Shown one piece after another: positions 29,783 through 38,735 of a stretch of 38,782 bases of DNA; the stretch's first letter is position 1, and every line of letters begins with the position of its first letter. The notes beneath the pieces are model-generated. The model was not told the DNA's origin. It ran no database searches and worked only from the letters and a program-made list of their open reading frames with translations. The stretch is from Chara braunii (Eukaryota; Streptophyta; Charophyceae; Charales; Characeae), in contig BFEA01000341.1 in the NCBI GenBank assembly GCA_003427395.1, positions 1,488,819 through 1,527,600 of the forward strand. Direction: 5' to 3'. The position numbers and the translations under genes were made by a program.

Positions 29783-30118
29783 ATGGTGATAGAATCCCCT
29801 TTCTGGATCACCGATCGCGAAAGCCTGAGGAACCCAGAATACTGAACGTATTTGGAGAGGGAACAAATCCGCCAGCATCGGATCAGACAACATCGTCACT
29901 TACAGAACCCTGGGCACCTTGAGTACCCCTGCCAGACTGAAAACAAGCGACTGTGCAGGGGCGACTTCCAACTAGCAATCAACCGGGACCCGCGGATTCC
30001 CGATTATCCCGACAACCAAAACCAACAATATCTTATAATACCAGGCTTTGTTGCCATCACCACTGACTTCCCTCCCTACTATATCGTCCTCCCCTACCAC
30101 CGGTTACTCGTGGCCCCC
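29783..30118 (+). pseudogene. ORF0 of element B, truncated 3' LTR copy
   Basis: Starts MVIESPFWITDRESL and has one stop (TGA at 29843) where the 5' LTR has CGA. It is open at the first two 5' stop positions (CAA, AAG). It keeps GFVAITTDFPPY and is cut at LLVAP, where the LTR homology ends; the distal third of the protein is lost. Confidence 0.65.
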
Positions 30119-30605
30119 TCAACAGAAAAAAAAGAGTGTGTTAAAACTAAAGTTTAAAGGGGACCTTTGTATATAACATCACATTTTAATCAGTTTATAA
30201 GTTGTTTATCTTCATGTTCATGTTGATAATCATAAAAGGGGTTAGCCTATATCTATAATCAATGATCAAAATGGATATCATTGTTTAACCTTTTTTTAAG
30301 TTATAACTGTTTACAAACAGTTCATTAACTGTTTATCTTCTCTCTCATCTGTTGAAAATCTGTTGATAAACTATTGAAATCATGTTGAAATACAATGTTG
30401 CTGGTGATGTTGTAAAATTATGCCAAAAAACTTTTGTAAATCGATTAAACTTTTTATATAGGGATTATATGAAGAGTGGGATGAATTATCTTCGATGTGT
30501 AGTCTACATTGATGTCATGTATCCGAATTTTTTCCAGCTCCAATTTTGTTTTTGGTAACCACATGCTGCGTTTCTCATTTGTGTATGTTAGGCTCAGTCT
30601 ATTTC

Positions 30606-30613
<8 letters not shown>
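30119..30613. other. AT-rich stretch, no gene
   Basis: Begins with a short A-run after the truncated LTR and is strongly AT-rich, with several variants of a short motif around ctgtttat / ctgttgaaa. No coding frame or RNA gene seen. Confidence 0.6.
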
Positions 30614-30656
<43 letters not shown>

Positions 30657-30673
30657 TATACTCATATATATGA

Positions 30674-30729
<56 letters not shown>
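30614..30729. repeat. (GT)n then (TA)n microsatellites
   Basis: About 42 bases of TG followed, after atactcatatatatgag, by about 54 bases of TA. Confidence 0.95.
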
Positions 30730-30731
<2 letters not shown>

Positions 30732-30732
<1 letters not shown>

Positions 30733-31060
30733 CAAACAGAGTTGTCCAGGGTTGGAGGTAGAGAGGGGGAAAAGGACAACAAACGGGTAGGGGCGAAAGT
30801 GGGGTCACTATTTCGTCGGAGTTTCACCTACTCATCAGGAGGCTGATATATCTTACAAGAAAAAAAAATATGAGACGTCTTTGAATAAGAAAATGGACAA
30901 TGGTCGGTAGGTCCACAGTAAAACAAAGACAATCAATACTTGCAAAGGCAAATTAATATGCACCTACCGACCACCACCTTGTTTGTTGTGCGATCTTAGG
31001 AAAACAACATTTAATTTATACCTCTCTCTCTCTCTCTCTCCTCACCATTGAAAACTTCGT
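30732..31060. repeat. dispersed repeat, copy 1
   Basis: Shares two modules with 31347-31440 and 31675-31730/32262-32575. The first is cagagtt..c.gg....ggtagaga..ggacaacaaacg. The second is tttcgtcggagtttcacc.actcatcaggaggct, followed by tatatcttacaag, agtaaaacaaagacaatcaat and cctaccgac, and closes with a CT tract and ttgaaaacttcg. No ORF survives. The element class is unknown. Confidence 0.7.
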
Positions 31061-31275
31061 TTTTTTTAACTTTCGTTTCTGTACATGGGAAACCATTTTG
31101 TGTTATTAAGAATAGTTACCGACATGTCTGTACTCTGCAACGCAATTCTGTTTAGCTTGGGTAACATGAAAAAACAAAAAGACATGAAAGCGCATATACC
31201 ATAAGTAAAAAAAATATCCTTCATTAGGATAAGGACGCATTTTTTATCAATTTTTGCGCGTGGAATCTTTGGATG

Positions 31276-31308
31276 TGTTTCTCTCTCTTTCTCTCTCTCT
31301 CTCTCTCT

Positions 31309-31339
<31 letters not shown>

Positions 31340-31340
31340 A
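31276..31340. repeat. CT and TA microsatellites
   Basis: A CT-rich tract (about 31278-31308) is directly followed by a TA tract (about 31312-31338). Confidence 0.9.
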
Positions 31341-31346
31341 TCTTGA

Positions 31347-31440
31347 ACAGAACTGCCCGGTAAACCGTAGGTAGAGAGAGAGAAGAGGACAATAAACGAG
31401 GGGCTGTGACAAACTGTTTCGTCGGAGTTTCACCGACTCA
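31347..31440. repeat. dispersed repeat, short copy 2
   Basis: Contains cagaactgcccggtaaaccg, the gagaggacaataaacga module, and gtttcgtcggagtttcaccg followed by actcat, then passes straight into TA repeats. Confidence 0.65.
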
Positions 31441-31529
31441 TATATATATATATATATATGATATATGTATATATATATATAAATGTATATATATATGGAT
31501 ATATATATGTATATATACATGTATATATA

Positions 31530-31562
<33 letters not shown>

Positions 31563-31630
31563 GATATATATATATATATATATAAATGTATATATATATG
31601 GATATATATATGTATATATACATGTATATA

Positions 31631-31661
<31 letters not shown>

Positions 31662-31662
31662 C
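31440..31662. repeat. TA-rich array with ~109 bp tandem unit
   Basis: A compound TA array in which a unit containing aaatgtatatatatatgg, atatacatgtatatat and gtgtgtatat is present twice in direct order (about 31453-31560 and 31562-31662). The IYIY frames predicted here are artefacts of the repeat. Confidence 0.85.
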
Positions 31663-31674
31663 TAAATATATAGT

Positions 31675-31730
31675 CAAACAGAGTTCTCTGGTAAACCGTA
31701 GGTGTAAAGGGAGAAATGATAACAAACGAC
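31675..31730. repeat. dispersed repeat, first module of copy 3
   Basis: cagagttctctggtaaaccg followed by a gataacaaacg variant. The second module of this copy appears only at 32262, so the fold-back element at 31770-32210 may have been inserted between the two. Confidence 0.55.
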
Positions 31731-31769
31731 AATAGAAAAATTTCCCAGAATTAAATAATCATTCTAGAG

Positions 31770-32210
31770 TAAAATTATATTCTAAATTTTAAATTTTCAT
31801 TCCATCTTAAAAAATGTCATTCTAATTTTAAAGTTTTCGTCTTACTTAAAAACTTTCCTTCCAAGAATGAGGTATCCCTTCTTATTTGAACTGTATGCTA
31901 GAGATGAAATGAAAGTCTGGATGAGTTCATGAAATATTTTAATTGGAGTGCCATTCTAAGTAAGGATTTCCAGTCATAAATAGGTTAATCCAATCTAAAT
32001 AAGACTTTATTTGTTGTACTAGACCGAAAGTTTAATTAAAACATTTCATAAACTCATCCAGACTTTCATTCCATCTTGAACAAATAGATGTAGTTGGAAG
32101 GGAAAACTCATATTTAGACGGGAACTTATCAAATTAAATTGAAAATTTTAGAATTAGACAAACATTGGAATGATAATTTATAAATATGAATGATTTTTTT
32201 TTTATGGAAT
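31770..32210. mobile_element. fold-back (MITE-like) element
   Basis: The two halves are diverged inverted copies of each other. The best part is 31910-31944 against 32034-32068, where about 32 of 35 bases pair; weaker pairing extends outward on both sides (tcattccat...aattttaaa...ccttcc). The loop is 31945-32033. AT-rich, no coding capacity. It splits the two modules of the dispersed repeat, consistent with insertion. Confidence 0.6.
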
Positions 32211-32261
32211 GTTTTTTCAACTTTCATTTCTCTATGAATTTTTCTGTTTGAGGGATTGTGA

Positions 32262-32476
32262 CAAATTATTTCGTCGGAGTTTCACCGACTCATCAGGAGG
32301 CTTATATATCTTACAAGAAAAAACATGACATGTCTTCGAACAAAAAAATGAAAAGTGGTCGGTATGTGTATAGTAAAACAAAGACAATCAATATCTGTAA
32401 CAACAAATTCGTTAAACCTACCGACAACCAGTTTGCTTTTTTTTTATCTTAAGAAAACAATATTGAATGTATATCA

Positions 32477-32525
<49 letters not shown>

Positions 32526-32576
32526 CCTCCCTCTCTCTCTCTCTTTTTCTCTCTCCCTCCTTTGAAAACTTCGATT
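32262..32576. repeat. dispersed repeat, second module of copy 3
   Basis: Matches 30806-31060 in order: tttcgtcggagtttcaccg, actcatcaggaggct, tatatcttacaag, agtaaaacaaagacaatcaat, cctaccgac, a CT tract (32479-32558) and ttgaaaacttcgatttt. GTCGGAGTTTCACCGAC can form a small 5-bp hairpin. Confidence 0.7.
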
Positions 32577-33399
32577 TTGAGAAAAGTATGTGATAAGTTC
32601 AATTTTATAACCACAATGTGAGAAAAAACACAACCCAGTAATAGGAAAACATACATTCAAAATTTTGTTTGCATTTCCTTGTTCACATTCTTAACAACTG
32701 TGAATATCGAATTTTATCGAAATATATGATATGTGTCGCATAAGAATATCTAACAACATTGAAGATTGAGTGATTGATCTCATAAACGTGCGTGAATTTG
32801 AAGTATGTACGACAGGTTCTCAGTGTTGCCAATATCATTGTTCATCCCTCCGATGTCGGAATCACCTCATCAGAACAAACATATGGATCTAATGTCCAGC
32901 AAATGACATATATTTATGCATATTTAACAAAAAATAAATGTCATATGTTGCCTTTATCTTTTGAAATAAAATGTCGATCATGAAATTCAAAAGTTCGACC
33001 CGGCCATCAGAAAACCGTCATTGTACATTCCATGAATCGAAGTGATAAGCCAATTCAACTACAACATCGTCTAAAATATAAATGATTTATATATTTGTTC
33101 TTCATACAAAGTTTGTCCATAGATACAACTAAACGAAATAAAAAAGTTTGATACAAAAGCGTAAGTAGTGTATCCCGTCCTTTTCCTCACAAAAAAATGT
33201 AGTCTAAAGTTGTGAAAATGTTCAGATATGCATTTGAAGTTCCTGTAGGCATAATGTTGTCTCTAATTATCTCCTATCTTTATTTCTCAAACATGTGGAT
33301 AGACCCTAGTGTAAAAAAAAAACAAAAAAAATACAGTTACACAATTGACGAACTTCAGCATCTAAACATCTAAATTTGCGCTTTGCCTGCTTTCCATTC
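32577..33399. other. AT-rich stretch, no gene recognised
   Basis: No convincing ORF or RNA gene. It lies just downstream of the minus-strand gene that ends at 33400, so part of it may be that gene's 3' untranslated region. Confidence 0.5.
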
Positions 33400-34437
33400 C
33401 TACGTTCTAATGAACGGCACATCAGAACCCTGGTGCTGAAATGAGTAATCCTCATCGATGAAGAGAGAGTCACGAACGTTCTTTTCTTGGGACGCTGACT
33501 GTCCTGCTTGGAAAACAAGGAAAGCGTTGCTTGCGAAGGATGTTGAACGGTCCAGGTTAAAAATGTTAAAAGTGACAACAACGTCCCGTGATTGAACCGA
33601 TTTAATGATGTTTTTTTTAATGACAGTCAATTCGGAAATTTTATCTTTTATGGATGTCGTCTGTCGACATTGTAGCACATCGTTCCTTATTATAATTTCA
33701 GCAAATGCAAGTTGTTGGAGAGATACTCCCACTTCTTCTTCTTTCCTTGTATGTTGAAATATCATTGTGAGCGCTTGTTGGAATGCTGAATCACCCCATG
33801 GTTCTCTGCCGTTACACCTCCATGTCATATTATTGAACATTTCTTGTTTCAATTGCCTTTTTGCCGCATCGTGTCTATCGGTTCGTCCCCCTTTTACAAG
33901 AGTATATCCTTTGTCAGCCCAAAATTCATGTCTCAAATTCCATGAGATCTCCCCCCTGATAGTTGTCATTACTCTGTTGCATTCGACGAATATTTGTGGT
34001 ACCCCGCATTTCTCTATATACATTTCAATCTCTTCCGCTGCCCAACTACCGACTTCGTTGGTCGTGGTTAATACTGATTGAAGAAAATGTTCCTCTCTCG
34101 GGTAGAAAGTACAGTCGCCTGCATATGCCTTCGCAATGGACCGAAATATTCTGTCTTTTGTTTTCTTTTGTAATAACAGGTTTGTTTCTCGCATGGTCAC
34201 ATCGTTCAACTTCATGCCTTCTTTCTTGTATAACTTTGTGGTTTTACAATCTCGTCGACCTGGAGAAATAATATGCACATTTCATAGCGAAACAAAACGA
34301 GTCACCAATGAAAACAAACAACGTCAGCACCGATAGTCGTTTTTCTTTCTCGTTGATATCACATCCTTAATATACTACATAAACCACACTTATACTTTAA
34401 AGAACACTACACTGGTTCGTGAAAATGTATCTATACC
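33400..34437 (-). CDS. unknown spliced gene, last two visible exons
   Basis: Minus strand. An acidic exon ends at 34437 (VADWDDEG, DEDIDENEHIHDDDDED, then GRTKNVRSSEK). The boundary is AAAAAG|GTATAG, and 177 bases later attatttctcCAG|GTCGACGA starts the next exon at 34259. Joining them keeps the frame exactly (phase 1), giving SSEK-GRRDCKTTKLYK. The final exon runs ~286 codons to the stop at 33400, with EEIEMYIEKCGVPQIFVE, WNLRHEFWADKGYTLVKGG, EPWGDSAFQQALTMIFQH and DVVVTFNIFNLDRSTSF. I recognise no family. Charged, no membrane segment. Upstream coding-like pieces continue to about 35290. It could be a host gene or part of a DNA transposon with the nearby Ulp1-like domain. Confidence 0.55.
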
Positions 34438-34439
34438 TT

Positions 34440-35290
34440 TTTCTGATGATCGAACGTTCTTGGTACGTCCACAATTGTCCTCGTCATCATCGTCATGAAT
34501 GTGTTCGTTTTCGTCAATATCTTCGTCCTTTCCTTCATCATCCCAATCAGCTACAGATTCTGACTCCTCCTTATTGTCGGGTGTGTCCTCCAAACCCTGC
34601 GATTTTTCTGCTTCCTCATCGTTTCATCCATTTCGCAAAATTGATCATCGTCTCCTTTGTCTTCATACTTGGTTTCTTTGTGCCATCTTGCTCTGCATAA
34701 CTTTTTCTTCTTCCTTCATCGTATGCACTGTCTCCTCTTTTTCTCACTTCATCTCTCCCTGTCTTGATTTTCAATTTTTTTTTTTCCATTTTGTCTACAT
34801 GTTTTTTTTTAACTCTTCACGATGATCATCGTGCACCTTCTCCAAATCTTTCTTTCTCAGTCTGTGAGGATCATCATTCATACACTTCTAGTTTGTCTTG
34901 CTCGGTGCCTTCGAAATTTCAACATTTTCTTTTCGACGAACATTTTTTGTAGATGTTGATATGACAGATGCCTCACGTATGCGTTCCTTAGTGTTGACGT
35001 CATTCTCAACAATTATCGATATATATCGTTCCTATTTTTTATCAACTATTTCTTTTTTTTTCTATGCACTGCATATCATCTTCACCCCAAACTCTTTCCT
35101 GTTGCTTTCTTTTTGCTTGTCTGACATGCATGTCATTGTTGTCATGACGCTCCCTGCTTCTGCTACATATATCATCGTATTTTTCTCTCGCAGCCATCTG
35201 TTTCAACTTTCAATCAGCTACAGGATCGAACCAAATACTTGTTGCATGCATCACTGCTATCAGTCTTCCCTGCAAATCCAGCGTGCAGAG
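34440..35290 (-). pseudogene. probable upstream exons, charged coiled region
   Basis: On the minus strand the sequence gives coding-like pieces in changing frames: AAREKYDDICSRSRER and VRQAKRKQQERVWGEDD (about 35190-35055), VNTKERIREASVIS and RRKENVEISK (about 35010-34890), LRKKDLEKVHDDHREELKK (about 34865-34810), and ETKYEDKGDDDQFCEMDE (about 34680-34625). They are rich in Lys, Glu and Arg, like a coiled-coil or disordered region, and lie just before the acidic exon at 34593-34437. I cannot define exon borders; stops between the pieces could be introns or decay. Confidence 0.35.
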
Positions 35291-36200
35291 AAATGAAGTA
35301 AGCATCTTCATATACACTTCATGTTGTTTGAAATAAATAGCAATCAGTCTCTTGATTTTGTTGAATTTGAAATTTTATGGATTTAATGTATTACTTTTCT
35401 GTTGCTTTCCGTTTATAGTCGAGTCCTTCTAACATTTTATGGATGTATAATGTACATTTGAGTAGTTTTATAAACATAATGTGTAAATTTTATGCATATA
35501 TGTATGAAAATTATATATCTCTTACAAGCAGATTATGCATGTCTTTTAAAATGATTTTGTAATATTACAAGTATCAAAAACACCTTCTGAAGTCATTTTT
35601 CAGTAACATAAATTTTTCGTAAATGTCATGGTAAAATTTGAAGTATGCAAAGTACCAAACGACTCACACATACATAGTTTAAAATCTTATGAAAATTACA
35701 AGCACCACAAATATTTTGGTCAAAGTGTCGTTATCGTGAATATCTTCAACAACTTGTAGCAAAAAACGAGAATAGAAGTCACACGTTGATTGTCTAAATC
35801 CCCTAAATCAACTTTCCTCAATCTACGTATAAGTATGTTCCATATCCAAGTCGTTCAATCTTATATGGCAATTAAGTAAGCAACAATCGAAACTCATGCA
35901 ATACACCCGACCACAAGTATTGTCAAAACTACCTTACGAATTAAACACTATTATCAACTTTCAGTTCGACCTTGCTTCAATCATCACGTTATTTGCGCCG
36001 AGAACTTACAACTCTCGTCCTACCACTGTTCGCAATACTATCCATAAGTTATTCTTAATTCACTTTCAGATACATTTTCATAATATGTCACTCTATAATC
36101 TCAATGAAACTTGACCGCTATAATCTTCATAAATTTACACTTACGGATTTTTCAAATCTTCCTCCATCTCCCAAAAAAATAATCTCTTCACTATATCTAC
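35291..36200. other. AT-rich stretch, no gene recognised
   Basis: No frame with coding character on either strand. It separates the Ulp1-like domain from the unknown gene on the same strand, so it could be intergenic or intronic. Confidence 0.5.
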
Positions 36201-36206
36201 CATTTT

Positions 36207-37238
36207 TTATTCTTTAAAAGTTTTCTCGAGTGCGACATACCTGGCTATGTATTCTATCATTTCGACCCGTTCTTGTAAAGTGACAGAAGAGTCGACCTTT
36301 GTAGCATTTTTTAGGTTCACCTCTTCTACGGTACAGCGATCGGCACACGTCAATCCAACAAAATGTCGGATAATATTTTGTCCATAAATGCATGTGTGCA
36401 GTCCACAATCGTCCCCGTTTTCTTGTTCTACACATTTTACATTTATCATATCTTCACCAAACATTTTTTTACATGCGTTCCATGATCTTGTTTCCTCAGA
36501 CGATGTAGGACGTCGTCCTTCTGAATTGCAAACCAAAAACTTGTCGCAAATCCAACATCGCAATGGATTCCAATCGGGAAGCTCAACACTTCGTAATAAG
36601 TTTAAAAGGATGACTCTCACTCCTTTCTTGCCCTGTTTTGTGATTCCCTTCACAAAACCCCACACATTCACCATCACCAACAATATCCAGTGTTTTGCGT
36701 GTCAAACACACACCATCATTATTTTGCTTTTCCAAATCTTCGACCTGTACGAAAAAAACAAATTCTTCACTCGGCCATCAGTCAACCATTGTCTGCAATC
36801 CTGAATCCTTGTGTCCATTGTTTGTTTGTTTCGAATGATTGTATGTCACATCTCATAGCATACAAAAACAAAACTTTGTTTAGTGACACATGCGACATCC
36901 ATTAGACTTGACTGCAAAATGAAATCAATCATAGTTCCATGGAGCGATTTTCCATCTCTCAAATGTACGACATTAATCTCTCGAAGAATCAGACTTTCAC
37001 CGATAGAAGTAACAAAACTACAAGGAACCAGATTCACAATGTTCATCTCTGCGTTCACTTCATACTTCTTCCTTGTTTCCGACCTGGATCCCCACAGTCC
37101 TCCCATGCGCCCCCAACCATGCACGCCGAGCGGACACATATCATACGCATCTGCATACCACTCGTCTTCGAAAAGAACACTTTTTCCTTCTTCCAATATG
37201 TTGAGTGTTATCGCTCCATCCTTTTTTTCAACACATCC
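36207..37238 (-). pseudogene. Ulp1/SENP-like (C48) cysteine protease fragment
   Basis: Two parts on the minus strand. The first, 37238-36864, starts after a good acceptor (ttttgatttcAG) and can end at a GTATGC donor; it has VNLVPCSF, REINVVHLRDGKSLHGTMIDF, resembling the entry of the C48 fold (LxDxxLxDxxIxF). The second, about 36695-36207, has KHWILLVMVN with the catalytic His (36692-36690), RVILLNLLRSVELP, and VEQENGDDCGLHTCIYG, the Gln/Cys catalytic block (Cys 36407-36405). The position that normally carries Asp (DSL) reads NLL. A stop at 36704-36702 and a frame change between the two parts mean I cannot join them. C48 enzymes remove SUMO or similar modifiers and also occur in plant transposons. 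Probably decayed. Confidence 0.7.
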
Positions 37239-37244
37239 CTGAAA

Positions 37245-37440
37245 TCAAAAGTCATCTGTTAGATCGACTGTTTCCTTTTCATTATGTCTTGTCAGATCAA
37301 TATCGTTGCGTTCATTTGAACTTCTATACTTTTTTTGGTTATCGGAGGTTGTANATGTTTTCTCTATTGTCATTTCTGAAACATACTTTCTTTGAACTTT
37401 GTTTACACCTTGAGCGACAGTTGACGACATTCGTCGTGGA
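37245..37440 (-). CDS. possible upstream exon of the Ulp1-like gene
   Basis: A minus-strand frame of about 61 codons (MSSTVAQGVNKVQ, then EMTIEKT, NERNDIDLTRHNEKETVDLTDDF) ends just before the acceptor used by the C48 part. It is hydrophilic, like a disordered N-terminal region. One N base lies inside (37354). No donor could be fixed, so the link is tentative. Confidence 0.3.
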
Positions 37441-37638
37441 ATTTTAAACGTTGCCGTCAGTGCACTTCTCGCACGTGTCGCCCTCTTTCCGCTGCGTTAA
37501 GCTTGAGACATATTATCTAACTTCAAGTTCTAGATGTAGAAAAATGACGACACAAACCAAAATGTAAGAGTGATTCGAACTTTTGCTCGTTGTTGGTTTG
37601 AGTGCACATGAGCGTGTGCGTATGACCGTGTGCTTGTA

Positions 37639-37723
37639 TGTGTGTGTGTGTGAATGCGGGTGTGTGTGTATGTGTGAGTGTGTGTGTGTGTGTGTGTGAG
37701 AGGGAAAAAAAAAAAAAAAAAAA
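37639..37723. repeat. GT-rich microsatellite and A-run
   Basis: An imperfect GT array, followed by gagaggg and about 19 A residues. Confidence 0.9.
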
Positions 37724-37817
37724 GTCGGAAGAAATATACGAATTTAAGGCTGGACGTATCAAGCGCGACCATATTAGTATGAACCTGGGTAGCACCACGT
37801 ACGCGTATGCGGTACGC

Positions 37818-37818
<1 letters not shown>

Positions 37819-37851
<33 letters not shown>
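37819..37851. repeat. poly-T run
   Basis: About 33 uninterrupted T residues, bordered by a palindromic acgcgt-rich patch (37800-37818) and a TA-rich patch. Confidence 0.9.
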
Positions 37852-37859
<8 letters not shown>

Positions 37860-37904
37860 ATATAATGTATATATAATATATGTACTATTATATAGCATAC
37901 TCAC

Positions 37905-38041
37905 GGCCAGATTCAGTCATGATGAGGGTCACGATTTCTCAAAATGTTTTCTTCTTATTACTTCTGAAGTAGAAAACGACGGAACTGACAACCTCTTTGC
38001 ACGAGTGTCGCCCGACATGTCCAACCTGTCGGAGCCTCAAT
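37905..38041. repeat. local duplication, copy 1 (intact)
   Basis: Begins ggccagattcagtcatgatg and ends cctgtcggagcctcaa. Its first 89 bases recur at 38075-38163 and its last ~48 at 38353-38400. Confidence 0.8.
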
Positions 38042-38074
38042 TGTAATTGCAGTCTGTATAGTACGTTTCTTGCA

Positions 38075-38400
38075 GGCCAGATTCAGTCATGATGAGGGTC
38101 GCGATCTCTCAAAACGTTCTCTTCGTATTACTTATGAAGTAGAAAACGACGGAACTGACAACCGTTTTTCCTAGAATTTTTTTTTTTAATAAAAAGAAAA
38201 AAAACGTAAAGGAAGAACATCAGAATGGGCCTCGCCACACCACTCTCGAAATGTGAAAAAGACAAAAAATGTGGCGGGGGCATCTGGTCGTGTTCTAGCG
38301 GGAAGTTCATTCCCATTTTGCAAATTTCGAGAGTGGTGTGGCGATGCCAAATTTCTTTGCACGAGTGAAGCCCGACGCGTCCAACCTGTCAGAACCTCAA
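38075..38400. repeat. local duplication, copy 2 (interrupted)
   Basis: The same unit as 37905-38041, split after gacggaactgacaacc by about 190 bases (38164-38352) containing a perfect 21-base inverted repeat. Confidence 0.8.
38164..38352. mobile_element. small insertion with 21 bp hairpin
   Basis: Present in copy 2 and absent from copy 1 of the local duplication. It holds tcgccacaccactctcgaaa plus t at 38232-38252 and its exact complement at 38324-38344, with a 71-base loop, and an AT-rich left part. No ORF. It behaves like a non-autonomous hairpin element, although the inverted pair is not at its very ends. Confidence 0.5.
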
Positions 38401-38444
38401 CGGGAATGTCAACGGGTTCGCTGCACTACTCTCGACATGCACAA

Positions 38445-38650
38445 CAAGATATATATGGCAATGTATCTTTCCATGTTCAAGCGGCGGATTCAGTCTCATT
38501 TGTTCAGAGCTTCTCAAAAAAAAAAAAAAAAAAAGTTCTAGAGATACGTTACGTGCTTACCTGATTCATCGGCCCTTCACTCTCCACCACCCAATGAATG
38601 AATGAATCTTCCGCTAGAACATGGAAAGATACACCGCCATATTTTTTGTC
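38445..38650. repeat. inverted repeat pair, ~35 bp arms
   Basis: tgtatctttccatgttc (about 38462-38478) and its exact complement (about 38618-38634) are the core of longer imperfect arms (atatatggcaa...aagcggcgg against ccgctag...accgccatatt). The arms enclose about 140 bases with an A-run. Confidence 0.6.
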
Positions 38651-38735
38651 CTTTGTGCATGTCGCCCCGCTTCCAGATTCGTGTTGCCCGTTGATAAGGG
38701 CGGTTTCTTCGGTCTGATAGTGTCAGCACACGGTT

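Larger units (their letters stand above)
18109..30118 (+). mobile_element. element B: Ty3/gypsy-type LTR retrotransposon
   Basis: A 12 kb element in + orientation: 5' LTR 18109-20038, primer site 20039, gag 20204-21290, protease, RT, RNase H, PHD finger and integrase to 26149, then ORF3, ORF4 and ORF5 to 28118, and a 3' LTR from 28255. The last ~420 bases of the 3' LTR are missing: similarity to the 5' LTR stops near 30118, where the base composition also changes. Coding regions carry stops and frameshifts. It shares architecture with element A, but the LTRs and proteins are well diverged, so it is a separate subfamily of the same lineage. Confidence 0.9.
28255..30118 (+). repeat. element B 3' LTR, truncated
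   Basis: Matches the 5' LTR from its TGTGAC start to about position 19622 of the 5' copy (gttactcgtg...cccct), then stops. It also holds a ~340 bp segment (about 28408-28750) with no match in the 5' LTR at the same place, where the 5' LTR goes directly from the ttttcgttggagttg block to the gtgggtaactgtag block. That segment looks like an extra insertion. TATA box at 29031, leader intron signals at 29109 and 29635, ORF0 from 29783. Confidence 0.8.

Noticed and set aside
31430-31732. ORFs encoding Ile-Tyr repeats
   Set aside because: They are translations of TA microsatellite DNA on both strands.
36846-37196. Plus-strand ORFs opposite the Ulp1-like region (36388-36804, 36883-37242)
   Set aside because: They are shadows of the minus-strand coding sequence, which carries the recognisable protease motifs.
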